A stretch of DNA of 64,000 nt from Mogibacterium sp. GTDB taxonomy: Bacteria > Bacillota > Clostridia > Peptostreptococcales > Anaerovoracaceae. This document shows, in pieces, positions 8,202 to 16,887 of the stretch. The first letter of the stretch is position 1; the number at the start of each line of letters is the position of its first letter. The stretch lies in contig JAFRGC010000046.1 in the NCBI GenBank assembly GCA_017434025.1, positions 1 to 64,000 on the forward strand. The letters are read 5' to 3'. The position numbers were made by a program, and so were the translations under genes. The notes beneath the pieces were generated by a model, which saw only the letters and a list, made by a program, of their open reading frames with translations, had not been told where the DNA came from and did not search any database.

Positions 8202-9314
8202 ATGGAAACAAGACCTTATGTGGATTGGGATCTGATGAACTCCTTCATGATCGACGTGTTCAAGTCATACGGCGTCCCGGAGGATGAGGCTGCGATCTGC
8301 GCAGACGTTCTGCTCGAAGCAGACCGCCGCGGGATCGAGAGTCACGGATGCAATCGTTTCAAACCGATCTACATTGACCGTTTTGTAAGAGGCACACTGC
8401 TGCCTGTTACAAATATCGAGATACTGAACGAAACACCGACCACTCTGGTCATGGACGCGCATGACGGAATGGGCATGGTGGCGAGTTACAAAATGATGAA
8501 GGCACTGATCGAGAAGGCGAAGAAATACGGCATGGCCGGTGGAGCGATCAGGAATTCTACTCATTACGGGATCGCCGGTTACTGGGCGACCATGGCGAGC
8601 AAAGAAGGCATGGTCGGCATCACGGGATCTAACGCGAGACCGTCTATCGCGCCGACTTTTGGCGTTGAGAACATGATGGGCACGAACCCGCTGGTTTTCG
8701 CTTTGCCGACAGATGAGGAATTCCCGTTCTGCATCGACTGCGCTACATCGACAGTACAGCGCGGCAAGATAGAATACTACGCGAGACAGGGCAAGGAAAC
8801 GCCTGCAGGAATGGTCGTAGCGAATGACGGCAGCACACTTACCGATTCTGAAGAGATCCTGAAGAGACTCGTTCAGGGAACCGCGGCTCTGGCACCTCTC
8901 GGCGGAGGTCCTGGAGATGAGATGTGCGGATATAAGGGCTATGGCTATGCAGCTGTTGTTGAGATCCTTTCCGCAGCACTTGCGGGCGGCCAGTTCATGA
9001 AGGCCCTGACCGGAAGCGATCCTGAAGGAAATCCGCAGATGTATCATCTGGGACACTTCTTCTTCGTTGTCGATCCGGACGCGTTCCTCGGAAGAGAAGA
9101 GTTCAGGAAGATAGCGGGCGAGATCTGCAGGGCATTGAGAGCTTCGAAGAAAGCGCCTGGCTATGACCGCATCTATACAGCCGGAGAGAAGGAATATCTG
9201 GCATGGCTTGACCGCAAGGATAAGGGAGTTCCTGTAGGCGAGACCGTTCAGAAGGAACTGATAGAATTGCGTGACAGGCTGGATCTGCCGTACAAATTCC
9301 CGTTTGAAGATTAA
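8202..9314 (+). CDS. Ldh2-family (malate/L-lactate/sulfolactate type) dehydrogenase
   Basis: A 370-residue member of the LDH2/MDG2 oxidoreductase family, which uses a fold unlike classical malate dehydrogenase and oxidises 2-hydroxyacids with NAD(P). The catalytic-His motif is RNSTHYGIAGYWA (about 118-130); GTNPLVFALP (about 160-169) and GYKGYGYAAVVEI (about 245-257) are the other family blocks. The ATG at 8202 follows GGAGAGGAG; the longer frame from 8130 runs through the promoter. Family members act on malate, lactate, ureidoglycolate, sulfolactate or similar; which one cannot be told here. It has its own promoter and is followed by an HD protein 30 bases on. Confidence 0.9.
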   Translation: METRPYVDWDLMNSFMIDVFKSYGVPEDEAAICADVLLEADRRGIESHGCNRFKPIYIDRFVRGTLLPVTNIEILNETPTTLVMDAHDGMGMVASYKMMKALIEKAKKYGMAGGAIRNSTHYGIAGYWATMASKEGMVGITGSNARPSIAPTFGVENMMGTNPLVFALPTDEEFPFCIDCATSTVQRGKIEYYARQGKETPAGMVVANDGSTLTDSEEILKRLVQGTAALAPLGGGPGDEMCGYKGYGYAAVVEILSAALAGGQFMKALTGSDPEGNPQMYHLGHFFFVVDPDAFLGREEFRKIAGEICRALRASKKAPGYDRIYTAGEKEYLAWLDRKDKGVPVGETVQKELIELRDRLDLPYKFPFED

Positions 9315-9344
9315 TAAGTGAACGGACAGAAAGGGAGGATGGAC

Positions 9345-9920
9345 ATGGTTACCAGAGAACAGGCATGGGAACTGCTGAAGAAGTATAATAAGGAACCGTT
9401 TCACCAGCATCACGCTGTGACAGTGGAAGGAGTCATGAGGTATTACGCAGGTAAGAAGGGATATGATCCGGAATTCTGGGGGCTCTGCGGACTGCTGCAT
9501 GATATCGATTTTGAGATGTGGCCTGAACAGCACTGTGTCAAGGCGCCTGAACTTCTTGCAGAAATAGATGCTCCGGAGGAGCTGGTTCATGCGGTATGCA
9601 GCCACGGCTATGGAGTCTGTTCTGATGTCGAGCCGCAGCATGAAATGGAAAAATTCCTGTTCGCGGCTGATGAACTGACCGGGCTGATCGGTGCTGCCAT
9701 AATCCTGAGACCATCGCACAGCTGCCAGGATATGGATGTCAAATCGGTCAAGAAGAAATACAAAGATAAGCGTTTTGCAGCAGGGTGTGACAGGAACATC
9801 ATTGCTCGCGGCGCTGAACAGCTGGGCTGGGAGCTTACAGACCTCTTTGCAGAGGTGCTCGAGGCGATGCAGTCGATGCCTGATCCTGATGAACTGGATG
9901 CTGCAAACGGTATAGCGTAA
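9345..9920 (+). CDS. HD-domain phosphohydrolase-like protein
   Basis: A 191-residue protein with an HD fold: an early His in HHAVTVEGVMRYYA (about 17-30), the metal-binding LLHDIDFE (about 47-54), and HGYG plus a late Asp in AADELTG. It resembles the small HDIG/YqeK-like hydrolases annotated only as HD proteins. I place the start at ATG 9345, 6 bases after GGGAGG; GTG 9318 and ATG 9339 are in frame but worse placed. It is cotranscribed with the Ldh2-family gene and ended by a terminator. Substrate unknown. Confidence 0.82.
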   Translation: MVTREQAWELLKKYNKEPFHQHHAVTVEGVMRYYAGKKGYDPEFWGLCGLLHDIDFEMWPEQHCVKAPELLAEIDAPEELVHAVCSHGYGVCSDVEPQHEMEKFLFAADELTGLIGAAIILRPSHSCQDMDVKSVKKKYKDKRFAAGCDRNIIARGAEQLGWELTDLFAEVLEAMQSMPDPDELDAANGIA

Positions 9921-9930
9921 CAAGATAGAA

Positions 9931-9956
9931 AGCCCTTTAACAAAAGGGCTTTTTTT
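9931..9956 (+). terminator. Terminator after HD gene
   Basis: AGCCCTTT (9931-9938) pairs with AAAGGGCT (9943-9950) and is followed by seven T. Confidence 0.95.
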
Positions 9957-10056
9957 CGTACAATTATCACATTTAAATACTATTATTGGAGTATATCAGC
10001 AAGGGACCGGGATACGGGTCCGGAACAGACAGAAATAATACCGAGAGGAGGTACTT

Positions 10057-12621
10057 ATGAGCTCGATAAAACTTACCGATACCCTGTGGTGGAACGGCGC
10101 GCTTGACCCGGATACTCATATATCCGATGTCATAGTCCAGATGGAATTCGGCACCACATATAACTCATATACTCTCAAGGGCAGCGAGAAGACCGCCCTG
10201 ATCGAGACTTCCAAGTTCAAATTCTGGGAAGCATTCAAAGGCGAACTTGATGATGCCGTCGATATCACCAAAGTCGATTACATCATCATGGATCATACCG
10301 AACCTGATCATTCAGGCACTTTGGAGAAACTCCTTGAACTCAACCCGAAACTCACGGTAGTTTGCACAGGCACAGCTGCGGGATTCCTCAAAGAGATCAT
10401 GAACAAAGACTTCCGCGTCATGAAGGTCAAGGAAGGCGACACACTCTCGCTTGGCGACAAGACCCTTCACTTCATGCCGGTACCGAACCTCCACTGGCCT
10501 GACACGATGTTCACTTACTGCGAGGAGGACAAGACCCTCTATACCTGTGACGTGTTCGGCGCTCACTACTGTCCGCCATCCGGCGATGTCCGCCGCAGCA
10601 AGCTGACCGGACAGGATGAGAAGAATTATCAGCGCACGATGCAGGATTATTTCAACATCATCATCGGCCCGTACAAGAACCCGTTCATGAACATGGCCCT
10701 CGAGAGGATCAAGGATCTCGACATCCAGATGATCTGTCCTGGCCACGGACCTGTACTGGATGCAGGCATCGACTGGGTGATGGAGAAATATCACGAGTGG
10801 TGCGCGAGACCGGAGAAGAAGGGCTCCAAGCTGGTCGTTATTCCGTACGTCAGCGCATACGGATACACCGGTTTGCTGGCTGACAAGATCGAAGAAGGCC
10901 TCAAGGCGAGCGGTGACATCGAAGTACACAAATACGATATGGTATTCGAGCAAAACGTCGCCGGAGTCATCGCGGATCTCAACGCGGCTGACGGCATTCT
11001 GTTCGGTACCCCGACTATTGTAGCGGATGCGCTCAAACCGATCTGGGACCTGACGACGAGCATTTTCCCGCCGCTGATGAAAGGCAAGCTGGCGAGTGCG
11101 TTCGGCTGCTACGGCTGGAGCGGAGAAGGCGTGCCGAATATCCTGGAGAGACTGCGCCAGCTCAAGATGAAAGTCCTCGACGGATACAGGATCAGATTCA
11201 AGCCGAGCGAGTCCGAGCAGCTTGACGCGTTCGACTTCGGATTCAATTTCGGCTGCATACTGCAGAACAAGGAAGTGAAGAAACCGAACGTTCCGGCAGG
11301 CGCTAAGAGAATGGTCAAATGCGTCGTCTGCGGAGCTATATTCGAGGAAGGCGAGGACACATGCCCGGTTTGCGGTGTAGGCAGCGACAAATTCGTACCT
11401 GTCGAGTCCACAGCGACTTCATTCAAGAAAGACACTGACGAGAAGTTCGTCATCATCGGAGGCGGCCCGGCTGCCAAGAGCGCTGCAGAAGCGATCAGAG
11501 ACCGCAACGCCACGGCCGTGATCACGATCATCACGCAGGAGGCGGATCTGCCGTACAACAGGCCGATGCTGACCAAAGCGCTCCTCTCAGATTTCTCGGG
11601 CAACCAGGCAGCGATCGAGGGTCCGGAGTGGTATGAGGAGAAAGGCATCTTCTTCATGCCGAACACTACCGTCACAAAGATCGAAACGGAAGAGCACAAA
11701 GTCGATATTACACTCGACGACGGCAGCACAGCGGCGCTTCTGTATGACAAACTGATCTATGCTCTCGGAGCGTTCTGCTTCGTACCGCCGATCAAGGGCG
11801 CAGACCTCCCTCATGTGGCAACCGTAAGGAATATTTCGGATACCGTACGCATCAAGAAGATCATCGAAGAGCGTGGTGTCAGGGAAGTCGTCTGCATCGG
11901 CGGAGGCGTAATGGGACTTGAAGGAGCCTGGGAACTCAAGCTCGGCGGTTATGATGTGACCGTTCTTGAGACTGCACCTGGACTTCTGCCTCGCCAGCTC
12001 GACGATCCGGCATCGGAGATCCTCGAGAACATCTGCAACAACGCAGGCGTCAAGATCGTGACCGGTGCGAAGATCACAGAGATCACGGAAGACGCAGTCG
12101 TTTTGGCGGACGGCACATCCTACCCGGCACAGCTTGTCATCATGTCGACCGGTATGAGACCGTACACCAAGGTCGCCGAAGACAGCGGGATCGAAGTGGA
12201 CAAGTGGGTCAAAGCTGACGACCGTATGCAGACCAACGTCAGAGACGTATATGCTGCAGGAGACTGCTGCGTGATCAATGGACAGCCGCAGGCATTCTGG
12301 GCACAGGCGATCGAGACCGGACGCATTGCCGGAGCCAACGCTGCAGGTGAAGAGCTCGAGTACAAAGCTCTGGGAAGCGCGCTCGTAATCAATGCGATGA
12401 ATACAGGCATTTTCGCGCTGGGCACCAACGGCAAGGATCCGGACAAGAAGTTCCGTACCGTTGAGTTCAGAGATGACCAGAGAGGCAATTATGAGAAGTA
12501 TTACTTCTTCAACAACCGCCTTGAGGGAGTCATCCTCATCGGCGATCTCGACCGCATGATCGAGCTCAGCGAGAAGCTGGACAAACACGCGACATATAAG
12601 GAAATGTTCGGCCGCAAATAG
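10057..12621 (+). CDS. Class F-type flavodiiron protein: FprA + short rubredoxin + NADH:rubredoxin oxidoreductase fusion
   Basis: An 854-residue three-part fusion that should move electrons from NADH to reduce O2 to water or NO to N2O in the cytosol. Residues 1-250 are a beta-lactamase-like diiron domain with HTEPDHSG (His80, Glu82, Asp84, His85) and later His in NLHWPD and PGHGPVLD. About 255-400 is an FMN flavodoxin domain (SAYGYTG, GSYGWSG-like CYGWSGEG). About 420-445 is a rubredoxin knuckle pair, CVVCG and CPVCG, only ten residues apart instead of about thirty. From about 465 a two-nucleotide FAD/NAD domain starts at FVIIGGGPAA, with VVCIGGGVMGLEGA and VYAAGDCC. This matches the class F flavodiiron layout known from Clostridioides. 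GAGGAGGT precedes the ATG. Confidence 0.95.
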   Translation: MSSIKLTDTLWWNGALDPDTHISDVIVQMEFGTTYNSYTLKGSEKTALIETSKFKFWEAFKGELDDAVDITKVDYIIMDHTEPDHSGTLEKLLELNPKLTVVCTGTAAGFLKEIMNKDFRVMKVKEGDTLSLGDKTLHFMPVPNLHWPDTMFTYCEEDKTLYTCDVFGAHYCPPSGDVRRSKLTGQDEKNYQRTMQDYFNIIIGPYKNPFMNMALERIKDLDIQMICPGHGPVLDAGIDWVMEKYHEWCARPEKKGSKLVVIPYVSAYGYTGLLADKIEEGLKASGDIEVHKYDMVFEQNVAGVIADLNAADGILFGTPTIVADALKPIWDLTTSIFPPLMKGKLASAFGCYGWSGEGVPNILERLRQLKMKVLDGYRIRFKPSESEQLDAFDFGFNFGCILQNKEVKKPNVPAGAKRMVKCVVCGAIFEEGEDTCPVCGVGSDKFVPVESTATSFKKDTDEKFVIIGGGPAAKSAAEAIRDRNATAVITIITQEADLPYNRPMLTKALLSDFSGNQAAIEGPEWYEEKGIFFMPNTTVTKIETEEHKVDITLDDGSTAALLYDKLIYALGAFCFVPPIKGADLPHVATVRNISDTVRIKKIIEERGVREVVCIGGGVMGLEGAWELKLGGYDVTVLETAPGLLPRQLDDPASEILENICNNAGVKIVTGAKITEITEDAVVLADGTSYPAQLVIMSTGMRPYTKVAEDSGIEVDKWVKADDRMQTNVRDVYAAGDCCVINGQPQAFWAQAIETGRIAGANAAGEELEYKALGSALVINAMNTGIFALGTNGKDPDKKFRTVEFRDDQRGNYEKYYFFNNRLEGVILIGDLDRMIELSEKLDKHATYKEMFGRK

Positions 12622-12641
12622 AGCAGCTGGAGGAAAATGAT

Positions 12642-13412
12642 ATGGGATTGACCAAGCAAGTGCTGAAATTCGCAGCACCGGTACCGAAGATCGAAGAGTT
12701 CACACGCTATCTGTTCATCGGGCCGCACCCTGATGACATCGAGATCGGATGCGGCGCGACTGCAGCCAAACTCGCACGGGCCGGTAAGCAGATCACCTTC
12801 CTGATCCTTACCGACGGAAGATACGGTGACGGACATTCCGGAGGCATCAGGGGCGATGATCTCGCCGCGCTGCGCAGGCAGGAAGCGACCCGTTCCGCAG
12901 AGCTTCTCGGCGTTCGTGACATCCGGTTCCTGGATCTCTGTGACGGAGGATTCTATGACTATGAGGATATGGTCAGGGGGATCGCGCATATCGTAGGGGA
13001 ATGCGATCCGGAACTGATCTTCGCGCCTGACCCTGATACCGGACGGGAATGCCATGTCGATCATCTGCGCACCGGTCATGCAGCTTCACATATCGCCTGC
13101 ATGGCGCCGTATCCGGGTATCATGGAGAGATACGGTGCAGACCGGGCAGGAGTGAAAGCCATCGCGTTCTATATGACAGCACGCGCAAACCGTTTTGTCA
13201 GGATCCCATCGGAAATGTACAGGCTGCAGGAAGAAGCGTTATTTGGCTGCCACACCAGCCAGTTCCCTGTGGACAGCGCGGAGGCGAGATCACTGGCTCT
13301 GTATCTGAAGCTGCGTTCTGCGGACTTCGGGCTCCGGAACCTGTGCACACACGCGGATGGGTTCCGCGTGTTGGGAGAGACGCAGATGCACTGCATGTCA
13401 GAAGTATACTGA
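12642..13412 (+). CDS. PIG-L/LmbE-family zinc deacetylase
   Basis: A 256-residue PIG-L deacetylase. The zinc motif GPHPDDIEIG is at residues 27-36 and the third ligand in HVDH near 138-141. Family members remove acetyl groups from GlcNAc-linked compounds (such as bacillithiol/mycothiol precursors) or amino sugars. It starts 20 bases after the flavodiiron gene with its own GGAGG, so the two are probably cotranscribed. A role in a low-molecular-weight thiol or in surface sugars is possible; nothing here decides. A terminator follows. Confidence 0.88.
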   Translation: MGLTKQVLKFAAPVPKIEEFTRYLFIGPHPDDIEIGCGATAAKLARAGKQITFLILTDGRYGDGHSGGIRGDDLAALRRQEATRSAELLGVRDIRFLDLCDGGFYDYEDMVRGIAHIVGECDPELIFAPDPDTGRECHVDHLRTGHAASHIACMAPYPGIMERYGADRAGVKAIAFYMTARANRFVRIPSEMYRLQEEALFGCHTSQFPVDSAEARSLALYLKLRSADFGLRNLCTHADGFRVLGETQMHCMSEVY

Positions 13413-13438
13413 TCGTCACGGAATAAGGTAAATGTCAG

Positions 13439-13471
13439 CGGGATGTCCGGTAAGAGCCGGACATCCCGTTT
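13439..13471 (+). terminator. Terminator after PIG-L gene
   Basis: CGGGATGTCCGG (13439-13450) and CCGGACATCCCG (13457-13468) are a perfect 12-bp stem with a 6-base loop, followed by TTTCATTT. Confidence 0.88.
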
Positions 13472-13532
13472 CATTTGCCGCGCGATAAGCTGCCTTCGGA
13501 AGTTTCTGTGAGCATATATATATGTACAAAGC

Positions 13533-13561
13533 TTGTTACAAACACTATATGATGTTAAAAT
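13533..13561 (+). promoter_or_regulatory. Promoter candidate for EamA carrier/L,D-transpeptidase pair
   Basis: TTGTTA (13533-13538), a 17-base spacer, and TAAAAT (13556-13561). The -10 ends only 6 bases before the first ATG of the next gene, so transcription from here would start at or just after that ATG. Confidence 0.5.
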
Positions 13562-13567
13562 GCATCT

Positions 13568-14452
13568 ATGAAGATTGAGATGAACGAGAGAAGGGGGGAA
13601 ATCATTGTCGGCCTGGCACTCGCATTGAGAGCCAGTTCTTTGCTGTTCTCAACGATAGCGATGCGGACGATGGGACCATTCCTGACCATCGGCATCAGGT
13701 TCACGATCGCATTCATCGTGATCGCGGCACTGTTCCATAAGAACCTGAACAAAGTCGATGTGAAGACCCTGCTTCACTGCGCGTTGATCGGCATCACGTT
13801 CTTCTTCGCGATGCTGTTCGAACTCATGGGGCTCAAATCGACGCCTTCCTCGGTGACGGCGTTCCTCGAGGGAATGGTCGTCGTGGTCGTGCCGGCGCTC
13901 ACATGTATCATTTACAGGAAGCTGCCGGATAAGATCACTGTGATCTCGGCAGTTCTCGCTCTGATCGGCGTAGCGTTCCTGACACTCAAGGGCGACAGGA
14001 TCGGATTCACCACCGGCGAGCTGCTGGTCCTGCTCGGTACAGTCTGGTATTCACTTTCTGTTATCGTGACAGATACGGCAGCAAAGAATGACGATCTCAA
14101 GACCGTATCGATCTACCAGCTGCTGTTCATAGCGATCTTCGCTTATATTGGAGCATTCTTTTTCGAAGAGATACGCATGCCGCAGAGCAGTACAGAGTGG
14201 GGCGCTGTGCTGGCGCTTGCGATCATCTGCAGCTGTGTGGGATTTACGATACAGCCGTTCGGGCAGAAATACATCACGCCGGAACGCGCGGGGATACTCG
14301 CCGTGTTCAATCCGCTCACCGCAGCGGTACTCGGAGTGATATTCCTGCATGAAACTATGACTCCGGGAATCATTGCCGGAGCGATATTGATACTGATTGC
14401 CATCGTTTTGCCGGCCTGGATACAGGACCGGGCAGCGCGGAGGTCTGAATAA
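13568..14452 (+). CDS. EamA/DMT-superfamily transporter
   Basis: A 294-residue membrane protein with ten hydrophobic segments arranged as two EamA halves, ending in a basic tail (IQDRAARRSE). Such proteins move small metabolites out of, or sometimes into, the cell. The start is uncertain: ATG 13568 and ATG 13580 (MNERRGEIIVG) are both possible, the latter closer to normal family starts, and neither has a good ribosome site, while AAGGGGGG falls inside the reading frame at 13591-13598. The L,D-transpeptidase gene starts 6 bases after its stop. Substrate unknown. Confidence 0.85.
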   Translation: MKIEMNERRGEIIVGLALALRASSLLFSTIAMRTMGPFLTIGIRFTIAFIVIAALFHKNLNKVDVKTLLHCALIGITFFFAMLFELMGLKSTPSSVTAFLEGMVVVVVPALTCIIYRKLPDKITVISAVLALIGVAFLTLKGDRIGFTTGELLVLLGTVWYSLSVIVTDTAAKNDDLKTVSIYQLLFIAIFAYIGAFFFEEIRMPQSSTEWGAVLALAIICSCVGFTIQPFGQKYITPERAGILAVFNPLTAAVLGVIFLHETMTPGIIAGAILILIAIVLPAWIQDRAARRSE

Positions 14453-14458
14453 AATACT

Positions 14459-15811
14459 ATGAAACGAATCATTTTCATCATTCTCGGAGCCGTGGTAGTA
14501 TTCTTCGCTGCGGTTTATCTTTTATATCAGCCGGCGACGGACAGATTCCCGGCCAAGTCAAGTGTCAACGGCATCGATGTGTCGGGACTGACGCCTGCGG
14601 AAGCTGCGACCAAACTGTCTGACATCTGGAAGAGCAAGGACTTTTCTTTCGATTACAAAGAACAGCTCTACACTGTTCCTATGGAATCTTTGACATTCGA
14701 TCCGCCGGTCGCGTCGATCATGCCTTCCCTGTCACACTTCCAGAAGTTCAGATATTTCCTGAGGCAGGGCAACAAGTTTGAGGTGCCGATGACTCCGACC
14801 GGATCTGAGGAGTTCTTCTCCAAGATCTCCGGCCTGTCACTGTGTGACAATTCCGAAAGGGTGAAGACCACGGATGCTTATATCGACCTGTCGGACTTTG
14901 AGTTCAGGATCGTCTATGAGAAGATCGGTACTGAGGTCGATCCGCAGGCGGTCAGAGACATTGCTCTGGCAAATATCGCCAATGGCGTATTCCACGCGGA
15001 TCTTACGGACGATGAAGTCATCAAGAAGCCGGAGATAACGGGAAATTCCAAGGTGATCAGAGACCAGCTCAAGTACTACCAGGACAATCTGTCGTTCAAG
15101 CTTGAGTATGAGATCGACGGTGAGACGGAAGTGCTGACGCCGAAGATGCTGGAAGAGATGGTCACTTACGGAGAGAAAGGCCCGGAATTCAACGATGATA
15201 AGATCGATGATTTCGTCTATGATGTGGCGACCAGATGCAACGAATATAACAGGATCTACAGTTTCACCTCACACAGCGGGCGCGAGATATCCGTGCAAGC
15301 GGTCACTTTCGGCAATGTGATCGACAAAGCCGGAATGAAAGAAACTCTGAAGAAAGCTCTGGAAGACCAGAAGGATCAGAAACTCGAGCTGCAGTGGTCG
15401 CTGTATAAGTACAGCGGTGGTGAAGGGATCGGAGACAGTTATATAGAGGTCTCGATCGATCAGCAGCACGTCTGGTGCTACAAGGACGGCAAAGTTGTCG
15501 TCGACTGTGACTGCGTGACCGGAATGCCGGGACACGATACTGTGAAAGGTGTCTACATTGTCCAGAATGTGACGGGCCCGACGGTCCTCAGAGGCGACAA
15601 TGATGACGGCACGAAATACGAGAGCCCGGTGAACTGCTTCATTCCGTTCTACGGCGGTCAGGGATTCCACGGATCCAACGGATGGCGCAGCCAGTGGGGC
15701 GGCAACATCTACAAGACTGCCGGTTCGCACGGATGCGTGAACTGCCCGGATGCGGCAGCCAAGAAGATCGCAGATACCGTGCGCTGGGGCTATCCGGTAG
15801 TCATCTATTGA
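14459..15811 (+). CDS. L,D-transpeptidase (YkuD domain) with peptidoglycan-binding N-terminal region
   Basis: A 450-residue exported protein. Residues 5-25 form one membrane anchor. The middle (KSSVNGIDVSGLTPAEAATKL near 33-53) is the start of a VanW/YoaR-type peptidoglycan-binding domain. The last 130 residues are the catalytic YkuD domain: IEVSIDQQHVW, then HGSNGWR and the active-site SHGCVN with Cys426. It forms 3-3 cross-links or links proteins to peptidoglycan outside the membrane. Start ATG has no strong ribosome site, so translation may be coupled to the EamA gene 6 bases upstream. Its stop codon abuts foreign-looking sequence (see the next entry). Confidence 0.93.
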   Translation: MKRIIFIILGAVVVFFAAVYLLYQPATDRFPAKSSVNGIDVSGLTPAEAATKLSDIWKSKDFSFDYKEQLYTVPMESLTFDPPVASIMPSLSHFQKFRYFLRQGNKFEVPMTPTGSEEFFSKISGLSLCDNSERVKTTDAYIDLSDFEFRIVYEKIGTEVDPQAVRDIALANIANGVFHADLTDDEVIKKPEITGNSKVIRDQLKYYQDNLSFKLEYEIDGETEVLTPKMLEEMVTYGEKGPEFNDDKIDDFVYDVATRCNEYNRIYSFTSHSGREISVQAVTFGNVIDKAGMKETLKKALEDQKDQKLELQWSLYKYSGGEGIGDSYIEVSIDQQHVWCYKDGKVVVDCDCVTGMPGHDTVKGVYIVQNVTGPTVLRGDNDDGTKYESPVNCFIPFYGGQGFHGSNGWRSQWGGNIYKTAGSHGCVNCPDAAAKKIADTVRWGYPVVIY

Positions 15812-16133
15812 TGACCGCAACATCAAGAAGCCGATCCCACCACTGCCAGACAGATTCAATACACCTGTATTCATCATCGCTAAGATCCTCAAGATGGACT
15901 TCCCACTGGCATTCGCAAACGGCCTGACCGCTCTGTACGGATTCCCTTGCGACGCTATCATCACAGAGAACACCGTCAACTCGCTCACAGATGACGCTGA
16001 TGAGAGAGGTTATCTGATGAGCAAGATGTTCCCTTCAATGATCGTCGGCGGATTCGTAACAGTAACGATCACATCCGTAATCTTCGCTGGTTACTTCGCA
16101 AGACTGCTCGGTGGCGGCGGGATCATCTTCTAA
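15812..16133 (+). pseudogene. 3' remnant of a membrane-transporter-like gene
   Basis: Directly after the L,D-transpeptidase stop an open frame runs about 107 codons to a TAA at 16133 without any start codon or ribosome site at its head. It reads DDRNIKKPIPPLPDRFNTPV, then a membrane-protein tail (MDFPLAFANGLTALYGFP near 15894; MIVGGFVTVTITSVIFAGYF near the end). This looks like the last quarter of a larger carrier. Codon choice (GCT, ATC, CTC, ACA) is like the highly expressed genes here and unlike the gene just before it. An internal ATG at 15894 could start a 79-residue peptide but has no ribosome site. I do not recognise the family with certainty; a deletion or assembly join at about 15812 would explain it. 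Confidence 0.7.
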
Positions 16134-16177
16134 ACTTCAAACAATATACTGGAAAACATATCAGACAACACCTATAT

Positions 16178-16218
16178 AAGCGCTTTCCGTTTCAGATGAG
16201 CGGGAAGTGCTTATTCTT
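16178..16218 (+). terminator. Hairpin after the transporter remnant
   Basis: AAGCGCTTTCCG (16178-16189) pairs with CGGGAAGTGCTT (16201-16212) using two wobbles, followed by a loose T-rich run. It is the natural terminator of the lost gene, consistent with its 3' end having survived. Confidence 0.6.
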
Positions 16219-16296
16219 ATGTCGCATTTCTGCCGCAATAGTGTAAAATCATATTACAGGTAGTAACCAGGACTTCTGAAAAGGGGAAGATAAGTC

Positions 16297-16887
16297 ATGA
16301 AAGAAACGATCGATTACTACAACAGAAATGCCGACTGGTATTACTGGACGACAGTTGCTGTAGACCTGGACGCGCTGAGGAAGAAGTTTGCTTCGTACCT
16401 GCCGTACGAAGCGACGATCATCGACATGGGCTGCGGCAGCGGCCGCGACGTGATGGCGTTCAGCGATATGGGGCACCACGTGATAGGTCTGGACGCGTCA
16501 GAGGAACTGGTCAAGCTGGCCAGGGAACGGCTGGAGATCAATGCAGTCGTAGGCGACATGTCTTACTGGAAGGCCAGGGCGCCGTATGACGGCATATGGT
16601 GCTGCGCATCATTGATACACCTGAACGGCGTTGAGAAGAAGCGGTTCTTCAACAACCTGGAATACAATCTCAAGCCGGGCGGTATCATATTCATTTCTGT
16701 CAAGGACGGTATTGAGACTGGAATCGATGCAGAGGGGAGATATCAGAGCAACTGCCCTGAAGAGGAGCTGAGAGCGTATCTGGAAGGCGCAGGCTGCGAG
16801 ATCCTCGAGATCCTGACCACTGAAGACGCGCTTGGGAGGGAGCGCTTCAAATGGCTTAACGTCTTTGCAAGAAAGAAGGAACAATAA
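16297..16887 (+). CDS. Class I SAM-dependent methyltransferase
   Basis: A 196-residue methyltransferase with motif I IIDMGCGSGRDV (about 41-52), an acidic residue after strand 2 in VIGLDAS (about 63-69), and motif IV-like GIWCCASLIHL. The substrate is not evident. AAGGGGAAG precedes the ATG. Its stop overlaps the start of the esterase gene by one base, so the two are translationally linked. TAAAAT at about 16242-16247 may be its -10. Confidence 0.88.
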   Translation: MKETIDYYNRNADWYYWTTVAVDLDALRKKFASYLPYEATIIDMGCGSGRDVMAFSDMGHHVIGLDASEELVKLARERLEINAVVGDMSYWKARAPYDGIWCCASLIHLNGVEKKRFFNNLEYNLKPGGIIFISVKDGIETGIDAEGRYQSNCPEEELRAYLEGAGCEILEILTTEDALGRERFKWLNVFARKKEQ

